Of a DNA stretch of 64,000 bases, positions 18,054 to 27,733 are shown piece by piece. Position 1 is the stretch's first letter; every line of letters begins with the position of its first letter. The position numbers were made by a program, and so were the translations under genes. The stretch comes from Clostridium sp. E02 (GTDB lineage: Bacteria; Bacillota; Clostridia; Lachnospirales; Lachnospiraceae): the NCBI RefSeq assembly GCF_003833015.1, contig NZ_RJLQ01000003.1, positions 1 through 64,000 of the forward strand, in the 5' to 3' direction. The notes under the pieces were generated by a model. The model saw only the letters and a list, made by a program, of their open reading frames with translations. It had not been told where the DNA came from and did no database searches.

Positions 18054-19342
18054 ACCAGCTTCCCTCCGCATTCATACTCTGGATATAGCTCCTGCACTTC
18101 AGAGGTAATAAAACTTGCCAGATCCCTATATAGCCATGTTTCTTTTCCTTTTGGTTTGAAATAAATGGTTAGCTGTTTTTTCCCTGTTCTATCCCGGATT
18201 TCATCTTCCATAAAAAAATTCATGGGATAGGTTTCCAGGGTTTCATGAGTCTTATCAGTCAAACCACAATCTTGATACTCAATATAAACCTCTAATCCAA
18301 ACCCTCGGATAAAACGTTCCAATTCTCCTTTTGTTTTCACCATCTGCCCTGCTTTTCCGTGATAACGTTCCGCAAATCCATCTTTTCTTAAATTCTCCAT
18401 TAAAGGATATGTATAACGGTCTATCTTTCGATTTTCCCCGCTGCAGATCTTGTAAACATCCCATTTTTTAGAATTTGCAACTTTTCCTGTAACCAAAAGT
18501 TTTTCTCCGCTTTGACGTACACTTCGAATTCCTGCCTTTTCCTCCACCAGATATACATGTTCGGTTCCGTAATCCCGTATCGATATTACGTGTTCATAAT
18601 TTTCATGGTCCCCACATGCAACAGGAAACCCAACACTTTCCAATTTCAGATGGCATACATTCCAGATGGGAATCATATCGTAATGTATAAAATGGTTATA
18701 GATTCCAAAATCTGCCCCAAAATTGGTTACCGGAACCTGATCGTTTATTTCGTCTGGAATACTAGTTATACAAATGTCTGCCATTTTAAAAAGGTAAGGA
18801 GCATTGATTGTTTTCCATGGAATTCCATTCTTCATAAAGAGATGATACAAATGTTCTACTTCATCCAGATAACGTTTGCTTGGTTCCAGCCTTATGCTTA
18901 CTGGGTATTCTTCTCCTGCCTTTAAAATCCCGGTATAGCTATCCTGATTTTTGAATATTTCTTCCACTTCTAAAACATCGCACTGTAGAAATACGGTGGA
19001 TATGCAAAATTTGCCTTCTGATTTTATCTTCTCTTTTATATCTGATATCTCATAAACTGTATTTTCCAGATCCTCTTCACACATAGGGGACATGAGATGA
19101 TGCGACTTGTCCAGATAAGACCGCTCCATTAGTCCGGTGCGGATTAAATACCGGTTAATGTCATAAACCAGATCATTCATTACTCGTTTTTCTAGCATTT
19201 GATACATCTTAAGATTGGTTTCGTATAGCTCTAGGAATACCCCTTCCATTAAATTTTTAAATACAACCCTTTCTTCCAGATTACTAATTGATTGAATCTC
19301 TTCCCGAATCATTTCTTTCATTTCTTCTATTTGATCCATCAT
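18050..19342 (-). CDS. Unassigned 430-residue protein, possible baseplate wedge
   Basis: 430 residues, soluble, with a helical N-terminus (MIREEIQSISNLEERVVFKN) and mixed alpha/beta body (VSIRLEPSKRYLDEVEHLYH, FGADFGIYNHFIHYDMIPIW, HVISIRDYGTEHVYLVEE). I do not recognise the family. Size, single-copy status and coupling (ATGA overlaps with both neighbours) resemble a TssF/gpJ-like wedge or scaffold subunit, but no diagnostic motif is present and this stays a guess. GGAGG lies six bases before the start. Confidence 0.5.
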   Translation of the reverse strand: MMDQIEEMKEMIREEIQSISNLEERVVFKNLMEGVFLELYETNLKMYQMLEKRVMNDLVYDINRYLIRTGLMERSYLDKSHHLMSPMCEEDLENTVYEISDIKEKIKSEGKFCISTVFLQCDVLEVEEIFKNQDSYTGILKAGEEYPVSIRLEPSKRYLDEVEHLYHLFMKNGIPWKTINAPYLFKMADICITSIPDEINDQVPVTNFGADFGIYNHFIHYDMIPIWNVCHLKLESVGFPVACGDHENYEHVISIRDYGTEHVYLVEEKAGIRSVRQSGEKLLVTGKVANSKKWDVYKICSGENRKIDRYTYPLMENLRKDGFAERYHGKAGQMVKTKGELERFIRGFGLEVYIEYQDCGLTDKTHETLETYPMNFFMEDEIRDRTGKKQLTIYFKPKGKETWLYRDLASFITSEVQELYPEYECGGKLV

Positions 19343-20307
19343 GCATCGCCTCCTTCCTGCATTTTTATTGCCGGTCTTGCACTTAAAACAATATCGCCAT
19401 ATAATTCCCTGAATTCATGCCAGATACTGGGCAAAAAAGAACTAACGATCACAACATAATTATCTCCCACTTTTCGGCATGCAATATACCAATTATTTTT
19501 TATCCCATTATCCTCTGAATAATATAATTTTTGTATGACATTATCATTTAATTGGGGAAGCTCTCCATCTGGTAATAGTGTTAACTCGGACTCTTTAATA
19601 TTTGAGGCTATAAGATTTATAAGATCTTCCTCTGCAGTACTTTCAGCAAGGTCTTCTTTTCTATATACCAATACAACAAGATCTAAATTACGTGAACTGG
19701 AGGTACAGCTTAAATCAAGATTCTCCGAATAGTCTTCAATAAAGTCATTCGGCACCGTAAGTGTTATCAGACCATCTTTTGTTGTGACTTCATAGGTCTC
19801 TTCGTCAGCAAGCCTGACTATACTGGATTTGGTTTGTTCCGTGGGTATATGATCCATCATACTTGATACGAATACGACTCCAAATATCCCCAGAATTATT
19901 AATAAAATAGTCGCTATGATTATAATTATGGCTAAAAAATTTGTTCCACCCTGTTTTTTTATGTATCGTTTCGCTTCTTCAGTCGTCATGCCTGAGGTCC
20001 GTCTGATGACAGTTAGCGCTTTTTTACGGTAGATGGAATTTCCAAACATTCCAATCACGATATGAGGCACCAAAAATCCCAGTGGAATAATGGACAAGAC
20101 CAGACTAGCTATAAAACATAAAAAAGCCTCCAAATACATTTTTCTGTACACCAGCCAGTAAACTGGAAAGAACACTGCAGCTATGTTCCAACTTTCAAAC
20201 TTTTGGTCTGTCCTTATATTACCCCATTTATTTTTGTAATAATCAGAGTTTTCCCCCACAAATAGTTCAGCACCCCAGCTATTTAATATTTCATATTCGT
20301 TTTCCAT
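19339..20307 (-). CDS. DUF2628-type membrane protein
   Basis: 322 residues. After a cytoplasmic start, three or four hydrophobic segments occur (WNIAAVFFPVYWLVYRKMYL, AFLCFIASLVLSIIPLGFL, FLAIIIIIATILLIILGIFG), the first part matching the DUF2628 pattern in which a WxxAxFFP stretch opens the domain. The remaining 170 residues (VTTKDGLITLTVPNDFIEDY onward) are a beta-rich soluble domain, probably outside. It could anchor the apparatus at the membrane or protect against the neighbouring effector; the sequence does not decide. Overlaps the next gene by four bases. Confidence 0.6.
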   Translation of the reverse strand: MENEYEILNSWGAELFVGENSDYYKNKWGNIRTDQKFESWNIAAVFFPVYWLVYRKMYLEAFLCFIASLVLSIIPLGFLVPHIVIGMFGNSIYRKKALTVIRRTSGMTTEEAKRYIKKQGGTNFLAIIIIIATILLIILGIFGVVFVSSMMDHIPTEQTKSSIVRLADEETYEVTTKDGLITLTVPNDFIEDYSENLDLSCTSSSRNLDLVVLVYRKEDLAESTAEEDLINLIASNIKESELTLLPDGELPQLNDNVIQKLYYSEDNGIKNNWYIACRKVGDNYVVIVSSFLPSIWHEFRELYGDIVLSARPAIKMQEGGDA

Positions 20308-20349
20308 TGTTTATTCCCCTTATGTATTATGTTATATGTTATATTTTCT

Positions 20350-22026
20350 TTATTTTTTATTCCCGTTTCTGTTCTCCCCATAGGAGAATGAATGGAACAA
20401 TGCGTTATTATTGTGAAACAGTCTTTCCTTTATAGGGTTCTGATCATCCTGACTATTATTTTTTTCATCCAGTGAATTATTGGTCTTTATAAACTGACTC
20501 ATCACGTTACTTGCAGCTCTAAAGTCCTGTTTCCCTGTTATAGATTGTGAGATGAATTCAACCCCAGCCAATGCCAGTGTTACGTCTCTCACTCCAGATG
20601 CCCCCTTGCCGCTGCTTTTGATCTTAGATGAATTATCTCCAGTGCTACTGTCTTTGCCTGTTTTTTTATACAATACTTTTCCCATACATCTACACTCAAT
20701 ATTTCCAGATTCGTCAAATTCGATTGAATTATTTCCGGTTCTGCCTGCTTTCAATTGAATTCCTTTGCCTGCTTTTATCTGCAGACGCCTAAGCCCATCC
20801 CCCATTTTTATATTTCCTGAAGCCGTTAATTTTAGGGTACCGGTACTATCTAGACGAAGAGTCCCATCTGATGTCATTTTTAAGGATGAATTCTCTTTTC
20901 CAGTTGAAAATTTGACGTCTTGCTGATTCATGCAAAGCTCATTTCCATTCTCATTCCTCATAAATTGAACCTTGATTGGAAGATCAGCGGTTTGAAAGCC
21001 TGTATCCTCTCTCATGGCAGAGGTCACATATCCATTCCCTTCTTCCTCATCCGGAAAATGAATTTCAACTTTCGTCCCTATTTCAGACATGTAATATCCC
21101 ATTTCATTATTTTCACCTGCTTCAAATGGAAAATATGGCGTATTCTGGCCTGTAATATCATCCATTAAAAAGTGAAGCTTTAATTTGTTTCGCTTAATAT
21201 CAACAATTGAAGCCCACTCCCTTGTACTGGCAATTCGATGGTTGGATACATATGGAAATTCTTTTTCCTTATTATGAATAAGTTTTACATTGTACTGGAT
21301 TTCTTCCCGATTAATGACAAGACTGACTGATTTAACAAAACAAGTTCTACTTTGATTTTTTACTGTATCACCAATTTCATACTTTTTATCAGAGATGATC
21401 CAATCTGTTTCCTGTTTCTTTAAATGATTTATTTTTATTGATTCCGGCTGTTTGTTTATCTCATGGATTTCCTCATGAAGGGGTCTGCCAAATGAAAACT
21501 GAATGATCGCTGAAGCCGGATCAGAATAAATCCCATCGTGAAAATGAGAAGCCATCCTTATCATAAATTCCCAGTCCGTTTCTTCATACTGGATAAAAAG
21601 ATGCGGTATTTTTCTTTCCTCTGATATTTTATCTATAAAAGAGACATCGGGATATTTTTCTATAATTGTGCTGAGGACATCTTTGTATGTCATATCTAGG
21701 TTTTGAAACACTCTTTTTCGTTTAATCAGATCCATATGATACGTAACGGAAAGTGCTTCCAAATTAAAATAGCAAACTTGCATTTTTTCTTCCAGCTGCA
21801 TATTGGTAATCAGCCCGCAAAAAATCAAACGCTTATTCCGATCCTTGATGATGATTTTTTTCTTTTCATCGACTTGTAATACCTGTTGGTTCGAACATTC
21901 TTCTTGACATATACCGCTTAACGTCAGATGTGTATGCTGATTGACTTCTTCTGTTATCTTTAGATCATAAATATTAACCAATTTTAATTCCAGTGATATT
22001 GTATTCCCCTTATATGTATAGTCCAT
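20350..22026 (-). CDS. VgrG-like spike protein with extended C-terminus
   Basis: 558 residues. Hub signature YEETDWEFMIRMASHF near 143-158, OB-fold (TPYFPFEAGENNEMGYYMSE, IGTKVEIHFPDEEEG), beta-prism (TLRLDSTGTLKLTASGNIKM) and then about 110 extra residues rich in Ser, Asn and Lys (SSTGDNSSKIKSSGKGASGV) not found in the two shorter spikes. The tail may bind the lipase-like DUF4280 effector encoded immediately upstream (39-base gap). AGAGGGG precedes the ATG. Confidence 0.8.
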   Translation of the reverse strand: MDYTYKGNTISLELKLVNIYDLKITEEVNQHTHLTLSGICQEECSNQQVLQVDEKKKIIIKDRNKRLIFCGLITNMQLEEKMQVCYFNLEALSVTYHMDLIKRKRVFQNLDMTYKDVLSTIIEKYPDVSFIDKISEERKIPHLFIQYEETDWEFMIRMASHFHDGIYSDPASAIIQFSFGRPLHEEIHEINKQPESIKINHLKKQETDWIISDKKYEIGDTVKNQSRTCFVKSVSLVINREEIQYNVKLIHNKEKEFPYVSNHRIASTREWASIVDIKRNKLKLHFLMDDITGQNTPYFPFEAGENNEMGYYMSEIGTKVEIHFPDEEEGNGYVTSAMREDTGFQTADLPIKVQFMRNENGNELCMNQQDVKFSTGKENSSLKMTSDGTLRLDSTGTLKLTASGNIKMGDGLRRLQIKAGKGIQLKAGRTGNNSIEFDESGNIECRCMGKVLYKKTGKDSSTGDNSSKIKSSGKGASGVRDVTLALAGVEFISQSITGKQDFRAASNVMSQFIKTNNSLDEKNNSQDDQNPIKERLFHNNNALFHSFSYGENRNGNKK

Positions 22027-22065
22027 ATGTTTCCCCTCTGATCTAATAACTGAACCTATTTATTA

Positions 22066-23928
22066 TTAATACTGTAATTGATAATTTATATAATCCTCAA
22101 TGAATTTTTCCTTCTCGTCTTCTAACTGACCGATTACACCATTAACACTTTCATTTATATTATCAACTGCATTATCAATAATTTCATCTGCTTTTTCTTT
22201 CGCACTACGAGAAGCATACGCAGCTCCATTGAGAGCTGTTTCAGCTAAATCTATACTCAGATTAATTTGATCTATCTTTTTTTTCAGCTTAGTATTCATA
22301 TCTTTCTTCTGACTCAGCTTCTTTTCCGTGTTGAGCCAATACTTTACTGATTTAGACTGAATAATTTTATTATTTTCTATAGTTTTTTTTGCTCTCTCTA
22401 CAAGGGAAAGCTTCTGAACCGCACTTATATCCATCTGTCCATTATCTTCCACAGTGATAATTCCGCCCCGACAACACCCTAATACTGATTTCTTTAAAAC
22501 GACCTCTACCTTTTCTCCATCAATATATAACACTTTATCTGGTTCGGTAATTACCCATTCGTGATAAATCTCCGGCAAACATGGCACTACTCCCCCTGAT
22601 TCACTGTCATCTAGGATTGAATCCGGCGCATCTGCAGAACATTCACAATTCTGCACAACAATGTTTATCTCCGGTTTGTTATCTTTTTTAGAAGCGACTG
22701 CTTTTCGCTGAATCATATTCCCATGGTTTTCTATGTTTTTTAAATCTCCCAACCCATTGCAATAAGGGCACATCAGGATGGCTCCCTCTACCACAAAACT
22801 GGAATCCTCCTGATTCAATTTGAATTTCGAAAAATCCACTTGGTAGATTTCTGACAGTTTTTTACAAATGGCATCTTCCCTGCTCTTATTTACTTTGGAG
22901 TAGGCTTCCTCCGCTTTCAGAATGCAGTTCCAGTAACCATCACTCCACTTGGTCGAATTTGCAAATACCTCTCCATTTTTATCTTTTGCATATAAAAGAC
23001 CGGAAATTTTTTTAGCAATGGTACTTTTCATGCTTTCTGGCAACGCATCAAGCTCATTCATCATTGAAATCGTATTGGCTATTCTGGAGGGAACGAACGT
23101 ACGGTTTACCATCTTTTTTTTAGGTTTTAAATAGTAGTTGGGCTTATGAACATGGAAAAAATACATTTTGGGATCAAAAGTTTTTTTCTGTAAATCTGCA
23201 TTTACATAATCTACACCGGAATCAAAATAAATTGAATTTTTATTAAGTCCTGTTTTTGATAATAACTGGCTTACAGGATCTCTGTATTCGTTAATGTTGT
23301 ATATTATACTCTTGGCAAATTTCTGTTTTCCACCTGGTATTTTATTCAGAAAAGTTTGTGATTCTCCCTGACCGTCATAAGAATATACTTTATCAATCAT
23401 ACCTTCAGGAAGCAAATAAGCACAGGATGCCGCCATATTCCCCCCTTTTGAGTGACCTGCCAAGGTTACGTGATCCAAACCGGAGTTTATTACATAGGAT
23501 GCTGCTTCTTTTTGTGATGGGGTTTGGGAGGAAAATATAGCTGCAACATTGTCATCCCACTGACTATCACCTGCAGTACCACGAAATATGATCGTCGGTT
23601 TTACCTTGTTTTGAGGATCTATTAGTGTCATGGCTCGGAAATCGGTTTTGTCATTATTCGTAAAATCTTTGATTTCCATTCGCATTAATGTATCGGAATC
23701 TTTGACCTGGTCAATGACGTCCAGGAATTCTTCTTTGGTCATTTCACCGCCGAGTTTTTCTTCTGTATCTAAGTTTGATACATATTCCTCAATAATAGCT
23801 ACAAAATCGCTCATCTTTTTACTATTACTATCCTTTAATGTTTCCCAATTATCATTCATAGTAAGGTGGTATATTAAACTAACAAGTTTTGCACCATCCC
23901 TATCATTTAGCTCATTCAATGTTGTCAT
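22066..23928 (-). CDS. Mbeg1-like hydrolase fused to DUF4280 PAAR-like domain (putative lipase effector)
   Basis: 620 residues. Residues 1-330 are an alpha/beta-hydrolase of the Mbeg1-like (DUF2974) group: GHSKGGNMAAS (nucleophile Ser near 158), an acid in YSYDGQGES and a His in FFHVHKPNYY. Residues 370-500 are DUF4280 (GAILMCPYCNGLGD … KKSVLGCCRGGII), with cysteines. A helical coil of about 110 residues ends the protein. The order, enzyme first and tip domain later, is the reverse of the 512-residue effector. It overlaps the membrane-anchored gene upstream by ATGA; GGAGG touches this ATG directly, so coupling or a TTG three codons in may be used. Likely substrate: phospholipid, inferred. Confidence 0.7.
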   Translation of the reverse strand: MTTLNELNDRDGAKLVSLIYHLTMNDNWETLKDSNSKKMSDFVAIIEEYVSNLDTEEKLGGEMTKEEFLDVIDQVKDSDTLMRMEIKDFTNNDKTDFRAMTLIDPQNKVKPTIIFRGTAGDSQWDDNVAAIFSSQTPSQKEAASYVINSGLDHVTLAGHSKGGNMAASCAYLLPEGMIDKVYSYDGQGESQTFLNKIPGGKQKFAKSIIYNINEYRDPVSQLLSKTGLNKNSIYFDSGVDYVNADLQKKTFDPKMYFFHVHKPNYYLKPKKKMVNRTFVPSRIANTISMMNELDALPESMKSTIAKKISGLLYAKDKNGEVFANSTKWSDGYWNCILKAEEAYSKVNKSREDAICKKLSEIYQVDFSKFKLNQEDSSFVVEGAILMCPYCNGLGDLKNIENHGNMIQRKAVASKKDNKPEINIVVQNCECSADAPDSILDDSESGGVVPCLPEIYHEWVITEPDKVLYIDGEKVEVVLKKSVLGCCRGGIITVEDNGQMDISAVQKLSLVERAKKTIENNKIIQSKSVKYWLNTEKKLSQKKDMNTKLKKKIDQINLSIDLAETALNGAAYASRSAKEKADEIIDNAVDNINESVNGVIGQLEDEKEKFIEDYINYQLQY

Positions 23929-24797
23929 CCTCCATTACTTTTATAAGCAAAATCTTTTATAGTAAATATATTTTTCAAATTTACCCCCCATGAATTATAT
24001 TTAGTTGAAGGATAATCACTGAGTTTTACAAATACAGTATTTTCTTTCTTTCTCTCATCCAACAACTTAAAATCATCTTGGGATTCAGCTTTAAAACAGG
24101 TAAAATAAATATTCATATTTTCATCATATTTATCATAAAATTTTTCCATGATTTGATATACCTCATTTCTTAATAATACATGATCTAATTCTTCATCTTT
24201 ATTTAAAATTAAGTATATGCGCAAACTTACTTTTCCATTAACATATCTAAAATATGATTCGGTTGATGAGTATTGATTTATGCTATTAGCAAAGGTTATG
24301 TTAGGATTCACATTGACTACTAATTTATATTCTTGAGTAATAACTCCTTCTATTCTACTTTCAAAATATTTCTTTATCTGCTCTCTAAAAAATTTCCAAC
24401 AGTAACTGTCACGTATTTCCTTAATTTTGCAATCTTTATCTGACATTGGAAATAAATACACACGGAAGCCAAAATCCGGTTCCTCCTCAGTGTGTACTTC
24501 ATAATATATAGGGGAGCCATCCTCAGAAAATGGAATTGGTGAACCTCCACCTGTACTAATCCACTTAGGGTTAATGATGAATTTTTCTCCATATTTACTC
24601 TCAAGATGGTTTTCTATGGCCGCTGGATACTCGTCTGTAATAATTTGTATCTTTTCTTCTCCTCTTTTATGGTAACCTATTATCTCTTTCATAAATAAGA
24701 TAATTAAAGTAAATATAATTACACCAATTACTATCCCAAAAACTATCAGTACCTTTACCATAAATTCCACCACATTATTAATTGTATCTTTATTCAT
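23925..24797 (-). CDS. Membrane-anchored protein, candidate immunity to the lipase-like effector
   Basis: 290 residues with one strong N-terminal membrane helix (VKVLIVFGIVIGVIIFTLII) and a soluble domain, probably outside (KWISTGGGSPIPFSEDGSP, IKEIRDSYCWKFFREQIKKY). It is followed with a four-base overlap by the hydrolase-DUF4280 gene. A truncated second copy lies directly upstream, the kind of duplication typical of immunity genes. No family recognised. An alternative is a membrane accessory of the apparatus. Confidence 0.5.
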   Translation of the reverse strand: MNKDTINNVVEFMVKVLIVFGIVIGVIIFTLIILFMKEIIGYHKRGEEKIQIITDEYPAAIENHLESKYGEKFIINPKWISTGGGSPIPFSEDGSPIYYEVHTEEEPDFGFRVYLFPMSDKDCKIKEIRDSYCWKFFREQIKKYFESRIEGVITQEYKLVVNVNPNITFANSINQYSSTESYFRYVNGKVSLRIYLILNKDEELDHVLLRNEVYQIMEKFYDKYDENMNIYFTCFKAESQDDFKLLDERKKENTVFVKLSDYPSTKYNSWGVNLKNIFTIKDFAYKSNGG

Positions 24798-24910
24798 ATC
24801 CGCATTATTCCTCCCTTTGTTCCATATATTAAGCTAATAAACTTAGCTGCATCTTTATCTTCTATTTATTTAAACTACATCACCTTCCTTATTAATAATA
24901 AAGAAAACTG

Positions 24911-25412
24911 TTAAATATCATTAGTATCAATCTTTATCTCAAATTTTTCGTCCATTTCTATAGACCAAATTGATCTTTTGTACACTTCTGGATAATTACT
25001 TTTATATACTATAAAGTCTTTTCTTTCTTCATTTTTTACATCAATATATCCAAATTCTTTCTTACTTTTTGTTACATAATATATAAAATCTATATTTACA
25101 TTATTATTTTCCTTTAACGCTATTAGCAGCTGATCCATATCCTTCTCAACTTTTAGTTCAGTACTTTTATTGTTTTGTGATACAAATACGCATATACTGA
25201 TTCTTGGTTGGATTCTACTACTTCTAAAATAATCTTCTATTTTTGAATCTGGCATAACGTAACTTTCAAATGTTGTACCCCCATATATACTAATATATAC
25301 CTTATATTCATCCGCCAATGTCTCATTAAGTTTCTCCTCAAGCTTTCTTCTTAACTTTGTTCGCAGAAATTTCCAGCAGTAGCTATCACGAATCTCTCTT
25401 ATATCACTATTA
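24911..25412 (-). pseudogene. Immunity-like paralogue truncated by an IS3 insertion
   Basis: The frame is open from the IS boundary at 25412 and reads SDIREIRDSYCWKFLRTKLR, matching IKEIRDSYCWKFFREQIKKY of the intact gene at 23925-24797, then continues at lower similarity (EYKVYISIYGGTTFESYVMP) to the stop at 24911. The expected N-terminal membrane helix and first 120 residues are missing and are not found on the other side of the element. So this is a second immunity-like gene cut by transposition. Any translation now would need the TTG near 25318. Confidence 0.75.
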
Positions 25413-25458
25413 TGACGGTGTCAAGCTTTTTTGTAACACCTGTGTATAGTTTCATTCC

Positions 25459-26348
25459 CTACGCAGCACATCGTGCTGCATAAGGTGTAAGACCTCCATT
25501 ATAACGGTGTGGTCTTATGTAATTATATTTTATATAAACGAAATCATAAACACCTTGGTCTAAAGCTTCATTGGTTTTGAAGCGATGAATGTTTAGATAT
25601 TCGTTTTTAAACGTATTATAAAAACGCTCCATTACTGCATTATCATACGGACAGCCCGCTTTACTCATACTTTGCTGAATATGTTTTTTTCACAAAACTC
25701 ATTAAAATCTTTCGATGTATATTGCGACCCTTGATCCGAATGCAAGATAATTCCCTTTGCTGGTTTTCGTCTATCTAATGCAATTCGAAGTGTATCAATT
25801 GCCAATTGTGCATCAATGTGATTACTGTTAAGCGTAGCTATTACTTCTCTGCCACATAAGTCTAAAATCGTACAATTATATCTTTTTGTTCCATCTGGAC
25901 GAGGCATATAAGTAAAATCTGTACACCATATTAGATTCGGCTTTTTTACATCAAATTCACGATTTAATAGATTCGGAAATATTTTGTTTGCAACTCCTTT
26001 TTTGTACCCAGGTTTTTTCCTTCGAACAATTGATCTTAGCCCTAATTCCTTCATATAATGATGAATGGTAAGTGCAGATCTAATGATTCCGTTTTCGTTT
26101 TCAAGATAATCACGCATCATGTTATAGCCTGGAATGCCCTCCTCACGATGGTACTTGGCAACCATGATACGTTGAATATATGCCTTTTCTTTACGATATT
26201 CTTGTTTTTTATCCTTTTTGTAATTGTAGTAAGCATTGGGACAAATATGAAACTTTTTCAATAACCATCGAACACCAAATTTTGAATGATATTTCTGGAT
26301 AAACTGGTATTGTGCTAATCTATTTCCTTCGCAAAGAATGCTGCCGCT
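25459..26348 (-). pseudogene. IS3 orfB transposase (frameshifted)
   Basis: The frame entered by -1 slippage at the A7 run near 26348-26355 reads through LAQYQFIQKYHSKFGVRWLL and the integrase core: first Asp in WCTDFTYM, second in LHSDQGSQY. It stops near 25665 after FCEKNIFSKV. The next frame continues with IQQSMSKAGCPYDNAVMERF, holding the catalytic Glu. A single base is missing near 25690, between the second Asp and the Glu, so the enzyme lacks its full triad. Confidence 0.85.
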
Positions 26349-26602
26349 TTTTTTAAGAAGTCATTTTCCTTTTTTAGTTCTTCTAATTCTTTTTTTAAAC
26401 GCTTTGTTTCAGCATATGCGTCAGATTCTTCTTGTTTAGTTGGATTGCTTTTGCATTCTTTGCGGTATTGCTGTAACCAGTATGTGATTGTGCCGCTACC
26501 AAGATTGTATTCTTCAGTAAGGCTTTTTTTAGTTCTTTCCTCTTCCAGATAGAGGCGAAGTACTTTTTCTTTGAGCTCAGGCTCATAACGATTGTTTGAC
26601 AT
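26315..26602 (-). CDS. IS3 orfA, HTH DNA-binding subunit
   Basis: 95 residues: an HTH domain (EKVLRLYLEEERTKKSLTEE) followed by a leucine-zipper-like coil (RLKKELEELKKENDFLKKAA). Intact. Its end overlaps the -1 frame of orfB at a run of seven A, the usual IS3 slippage arrangement that makes the fused transposase. Confidence 0.85.
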   Translation of the reverse strand: MSNNRYEPELKEKVLRLYLEEERTKKSLTEEYNLGSGTITYWLQQYRKECKSNPTKQEESDAYAETKRLKKELEELKKENDFLKKAAAFFAKEID

Positions 26603-26854
26603 GTTGTAACTTCTCCTTTGATGTAGGTTATTTTACCAAACTATACCTTGGTGTTACAACTTAATTATACAACGTCAAATAGAACAAAAATCAAAACCAC
26701 TAGTTTTAGTCAATATTACCGACTTTGCCCAAATTTATAAATATGTTGTATAACATATAATTTATTCATTTTATTATCATATATGAATATATCATATAAT
26801 GTTATTTTATTCAATATCTCTTTAATAACTTCTTGCTATTTTCTACATTATAAT

Positions 26855-27490
26855 TTATGCTATTATATTCCAACTCTCAAGATCTTCTTTTAAACCTTCT
26901 GCGGCACCAATCACTTCTCTGTATCCATCTTCTGTAACACCAATGGCTACAAGTACTGAAACATTTTCATATTCTCCACCCCAGCATCGTTTTAAGAATA
27001 CACCGTCCACAAAAACATATGGATAAGTTTTACTCTTAAGCTTACGATTTCTCCAGTTTTCAATGTGTTCATATACTTTTTTGTTTAAATTACTAATTGT
27101 ACCAGGAGATACTTTTGTCCCCCACAGTGCTTGTGTAATATCCTCTACTCTGCGGACAGATACACCAGCAAGATACATCTCAATAAGAGCTTCTTCCACA
27201 GATGTTTCACGTCGCTTATACCGTTCAATAATGGCAGTTTCAAAGGCTACTCCTTTTAATTTAGGCATTTTTAGATTTACCTCCCCAGAAGTAGTAGTAA
27301 ATGTACGGTCATAATGACCAGCACGGTACCCTTTGCGTTCTTCATTACGTGCATAGCGTTCTGCATTAACAAGCTGCTCTGCTTCCGCGTCTAGCAACGC
27401 ATTTAAAGTCTCCTCAACACTGTTTTTTACTAAATCCTTTAATTGGGAGTGGATTAAATCTTGATTCAATTGTATAATGTTCTCAGACAT
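26855..27490 (-). pseudogene. IS256-family (mutator) transposase, 3'-truncated
   Basis: 211 residues matching the N-terminal half of IS256-type transposases (GYRAGHYDRTFTTTSGEVNL, AGVSVRRVEDITQALWG, and the first catalytic Asp in YVFVDGVFLK). The family is normally about 400 residues; homology breaks near ESWN at about 26865 and a stop follows, so the rest of the catalytic core is gone. The 165 bases on its left, up to the IS3 end, contain only AT-rich sequence. Confidence 0.85.
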
Positions 27491-27679
27491 AGTTTTTATC
27501 CTCCTTTGGAAATTTTGTTGTGGTAACTTAATTCTACCAAACGATAAAAACTATGTCTATTTGCTTATTTGAATTTGCGCAATCTATTATACGTCATCCT
27601 ATTATAGTCGAATTAAATCGTGGATTGAAAAAATTTAATATGTTGTATTATATTAAGCTATTCCCATCTTGTATGGGAT

Positions 27680-27718
27680 AAAAAAAGTTGTCAAGACTCC
27701 TGTCCTGACAACTTTTTT
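27680..27718. terminator. Bidirectional intrinsic terminator
   Basis: AAAAAAGTTGTCA at the left pairs with TGACAACTTTTTT at the right around a short loop. It ends the minus-strand ABC permease gene (stop 27734) and isolates it from the transposon debris. Confidence 0.9.
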
Positions 27719-27733
27719 ATAATAAGGTTAAAA

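Larger units (their letters stand above)
25413..26677 (-). mobile_element. IS3-family insertion sequence
   Basis: Bounded by imperfect inverted ends that both read TGACG, about 15 divergent bases, then GTAACACC (left 25413-25440; right end the complement of 26650-26677). It carries orfA and an orfB with the DDE integrase of IS3 elements. No clear target duplication is visible. The orfB frame is broken, so the copy is probably immobile unless helped in trans. It removed the 5' end of an immunity-like gene. Confidence 0.85.

Noticed and set aside
26690-26854. Continuation of the truncated immunity-like gene beyond the IS3 element
   Set aside because: No frame resembles the missing N-terminal membrane helix; the sequence is AT-rich without coding character.
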